A DNA stretch of 44,258 nucleotides from Limosilactobacillus rudii (lineage in GTDB: Bacteria; Bacillota; Bacilli; Lactobacillales; Lactobacillaceae), in NCBI RefSeq assembly GCF_014145455.1, contig NZ_JACIVB010000056.1, positions 1 through 44,258 of the forward strand, in the 5' to 3' direction. Shown piece by piece: positions 43,815-44,258 of this stretch; positions within the stretch are counted from its first letter, which is position 1; every line of letters begins with the position of its first letter. The notes beneath the pieces were generated by a model. The model was not told the DNA's origin. It did not search any database and was given only the letters and a program-made list of their open reading frames with translations. The position numbers were made by a program, and so were the translations under genes.

Positions 43815-44258
43815 TTAGTGGGTTAGCGCCTTTAAAAGTTGTCCCATTGGTCTACTTGTGGCAGTGTTAATCGGGATTGTTCCTTGCACTGCCCCGACTG
43901 ATGACTTTATTGGTGCTTTTCTGAGAAACTCTCCAGTGCGAATATGCATTTCCTGTAATAGGCTTGTTTGAGCTACTCGAGGAAGAACAGTTAATTGTTC
44001 TAGAATCGTATTTAGACTAGCTTGTAGTTTATTATTCATTCGGGCTTCAATTAATCCAACCATCGCTTTAGCCCCTTGCTCAGTCCATGACTTGCCCTGT
44101 TTCTTCATCCGGTAAGTAAAGGCCCGGTGAGAACTTTCGACTGAACCGATTAAATGAATTTCCTTAAATCCGCGCCTTTGTGGTGAGGGGATATACTGCC
44201 AATTCCTCTGTAGATACTTTCTTAAGTGCATTAGGTCGTCTGTTTGTTTTTCCGTTAG
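43815..44258 (-). CDS. ISLre2-family (UPF0236) transposase, C-terminal part, cut by the window edge
   Basis: At least 147 residues. The frame stays open to the window edge, so the internal ATG at 44231 is not the true start. GFKEIHLIGSVESSHRAFTYRMKKQGKSW-type residues and the following GAKAMVGLIEARMN match the UPF0236/ISLre2 transposase C-terminus. The family was named after an element from Lactobacillus reuteri, which fits the host. The protein appears intact at its C-terminus; the rest lies outside the window. Confidence 0.85.
   Translation of the reverse strand, partial: LTEKQTDDLMHLRKYLQRNWQYIPSPQRRGFKEIHLIGSVESSHRAFTYRMKKQGKSWTEQGAKAMVGLIEARMNNKLQASLNTILEQLTVLPRVAQTSLLQEMHIRTGEFLRKAPIKSSVGAVQGTIPINTATSRPMGQLLKALTH

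Overview
The window looks like a chromosomal segment of a low-GC lactic acid bacterium, most likely Limosilactobacillus reuteri or a close relative. The evidence is AT-rich DNA with strong AGGAGG-type ribosome binding sites, T-box and purine riboswitch leaders, lactobacillus-type cell-wall proteins (a KxYKxGKxW signal with LysM repeats, a C69 dipeptidase, NhaC) and an ISLre2-type (UPF0236) transposase fragment at the right edge. The species call is inference; I could not run a search.

Layout. 1-116 holds the 3' end (domains V and VI) of a group II intron whose boundary falls inside the last codons of mntH. 2.2-8.3 kb holds a zinc alcohol dehydrogenase, an hrtR-hrtB-hrtA heme-efflux operon with two TGACAC/GTGTCA operators, and a MacB-like fused ABC transporter. 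8.3-12.3 kb holds an ArsR regulator, a LysM glucosaminidase, a LacI regulator and small genes. 12.5-17.2 kb holds a membrane protein with an MFS transporter, hisS under an unusual T-box, a MarR regulator and nnrE. 17.4-22.9 kb is a cell-wall cluster: two active-looking L,D-transpeptidases, a third YkuD-like protein that has lost its catalytic residues, several tiny membrane proteins, a D,D-carboxypeptidase and a DUF915 hydrolase. 23-25 kb is a NatAB-like ABC exporter, followed by gldA.

26.4-34.4 kb is the most interesting part: one long aromatic operon. It begins with a promoter, a 19-codon leader peptide rich in Tyr and Phe codons, and an RNA leader with several mutually exclusive helices ending in a strong terminator. 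This looks like ribosome-mediated attenuation. The genes are a YdiN-like MFS importer, a YdiB-like quinate/shikimate dehydrogenase, aroD, chorismate mutase, aroC, a short prephenate dehydratase/BacA-like protein, aroA, tyrA and aroK. The first three genes repeat the E. coli ydiN-ydiB-aroD order, and no DAHP synthase or dehydroquinate synthase gene is present. The set could carry imported quinate or shikimate to chorismate and tyrosine. In this copy the YdiB-like gene has an in-frame amber codon at the conserved QGAEAF motif, so the route is probably broken here or depends on readthrough.

34.5-44.3 kb holds a lipoteichoic acid synthase, a phosphatase, an NhaC-family transporter behind a T-box whose specifier reads TAC (Tyr), a xanthine permease behind a guanine-type riboswitch, a C69 dipeptidase, a CorA-like transporter with GEN in place of GMN, and the transposase fragment. 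The aromatic attenuator and the Tyr T-box suggest that this cell senses tyrosine supply in two different ways, one controlling supply through the operon and one probably controlling uptake.
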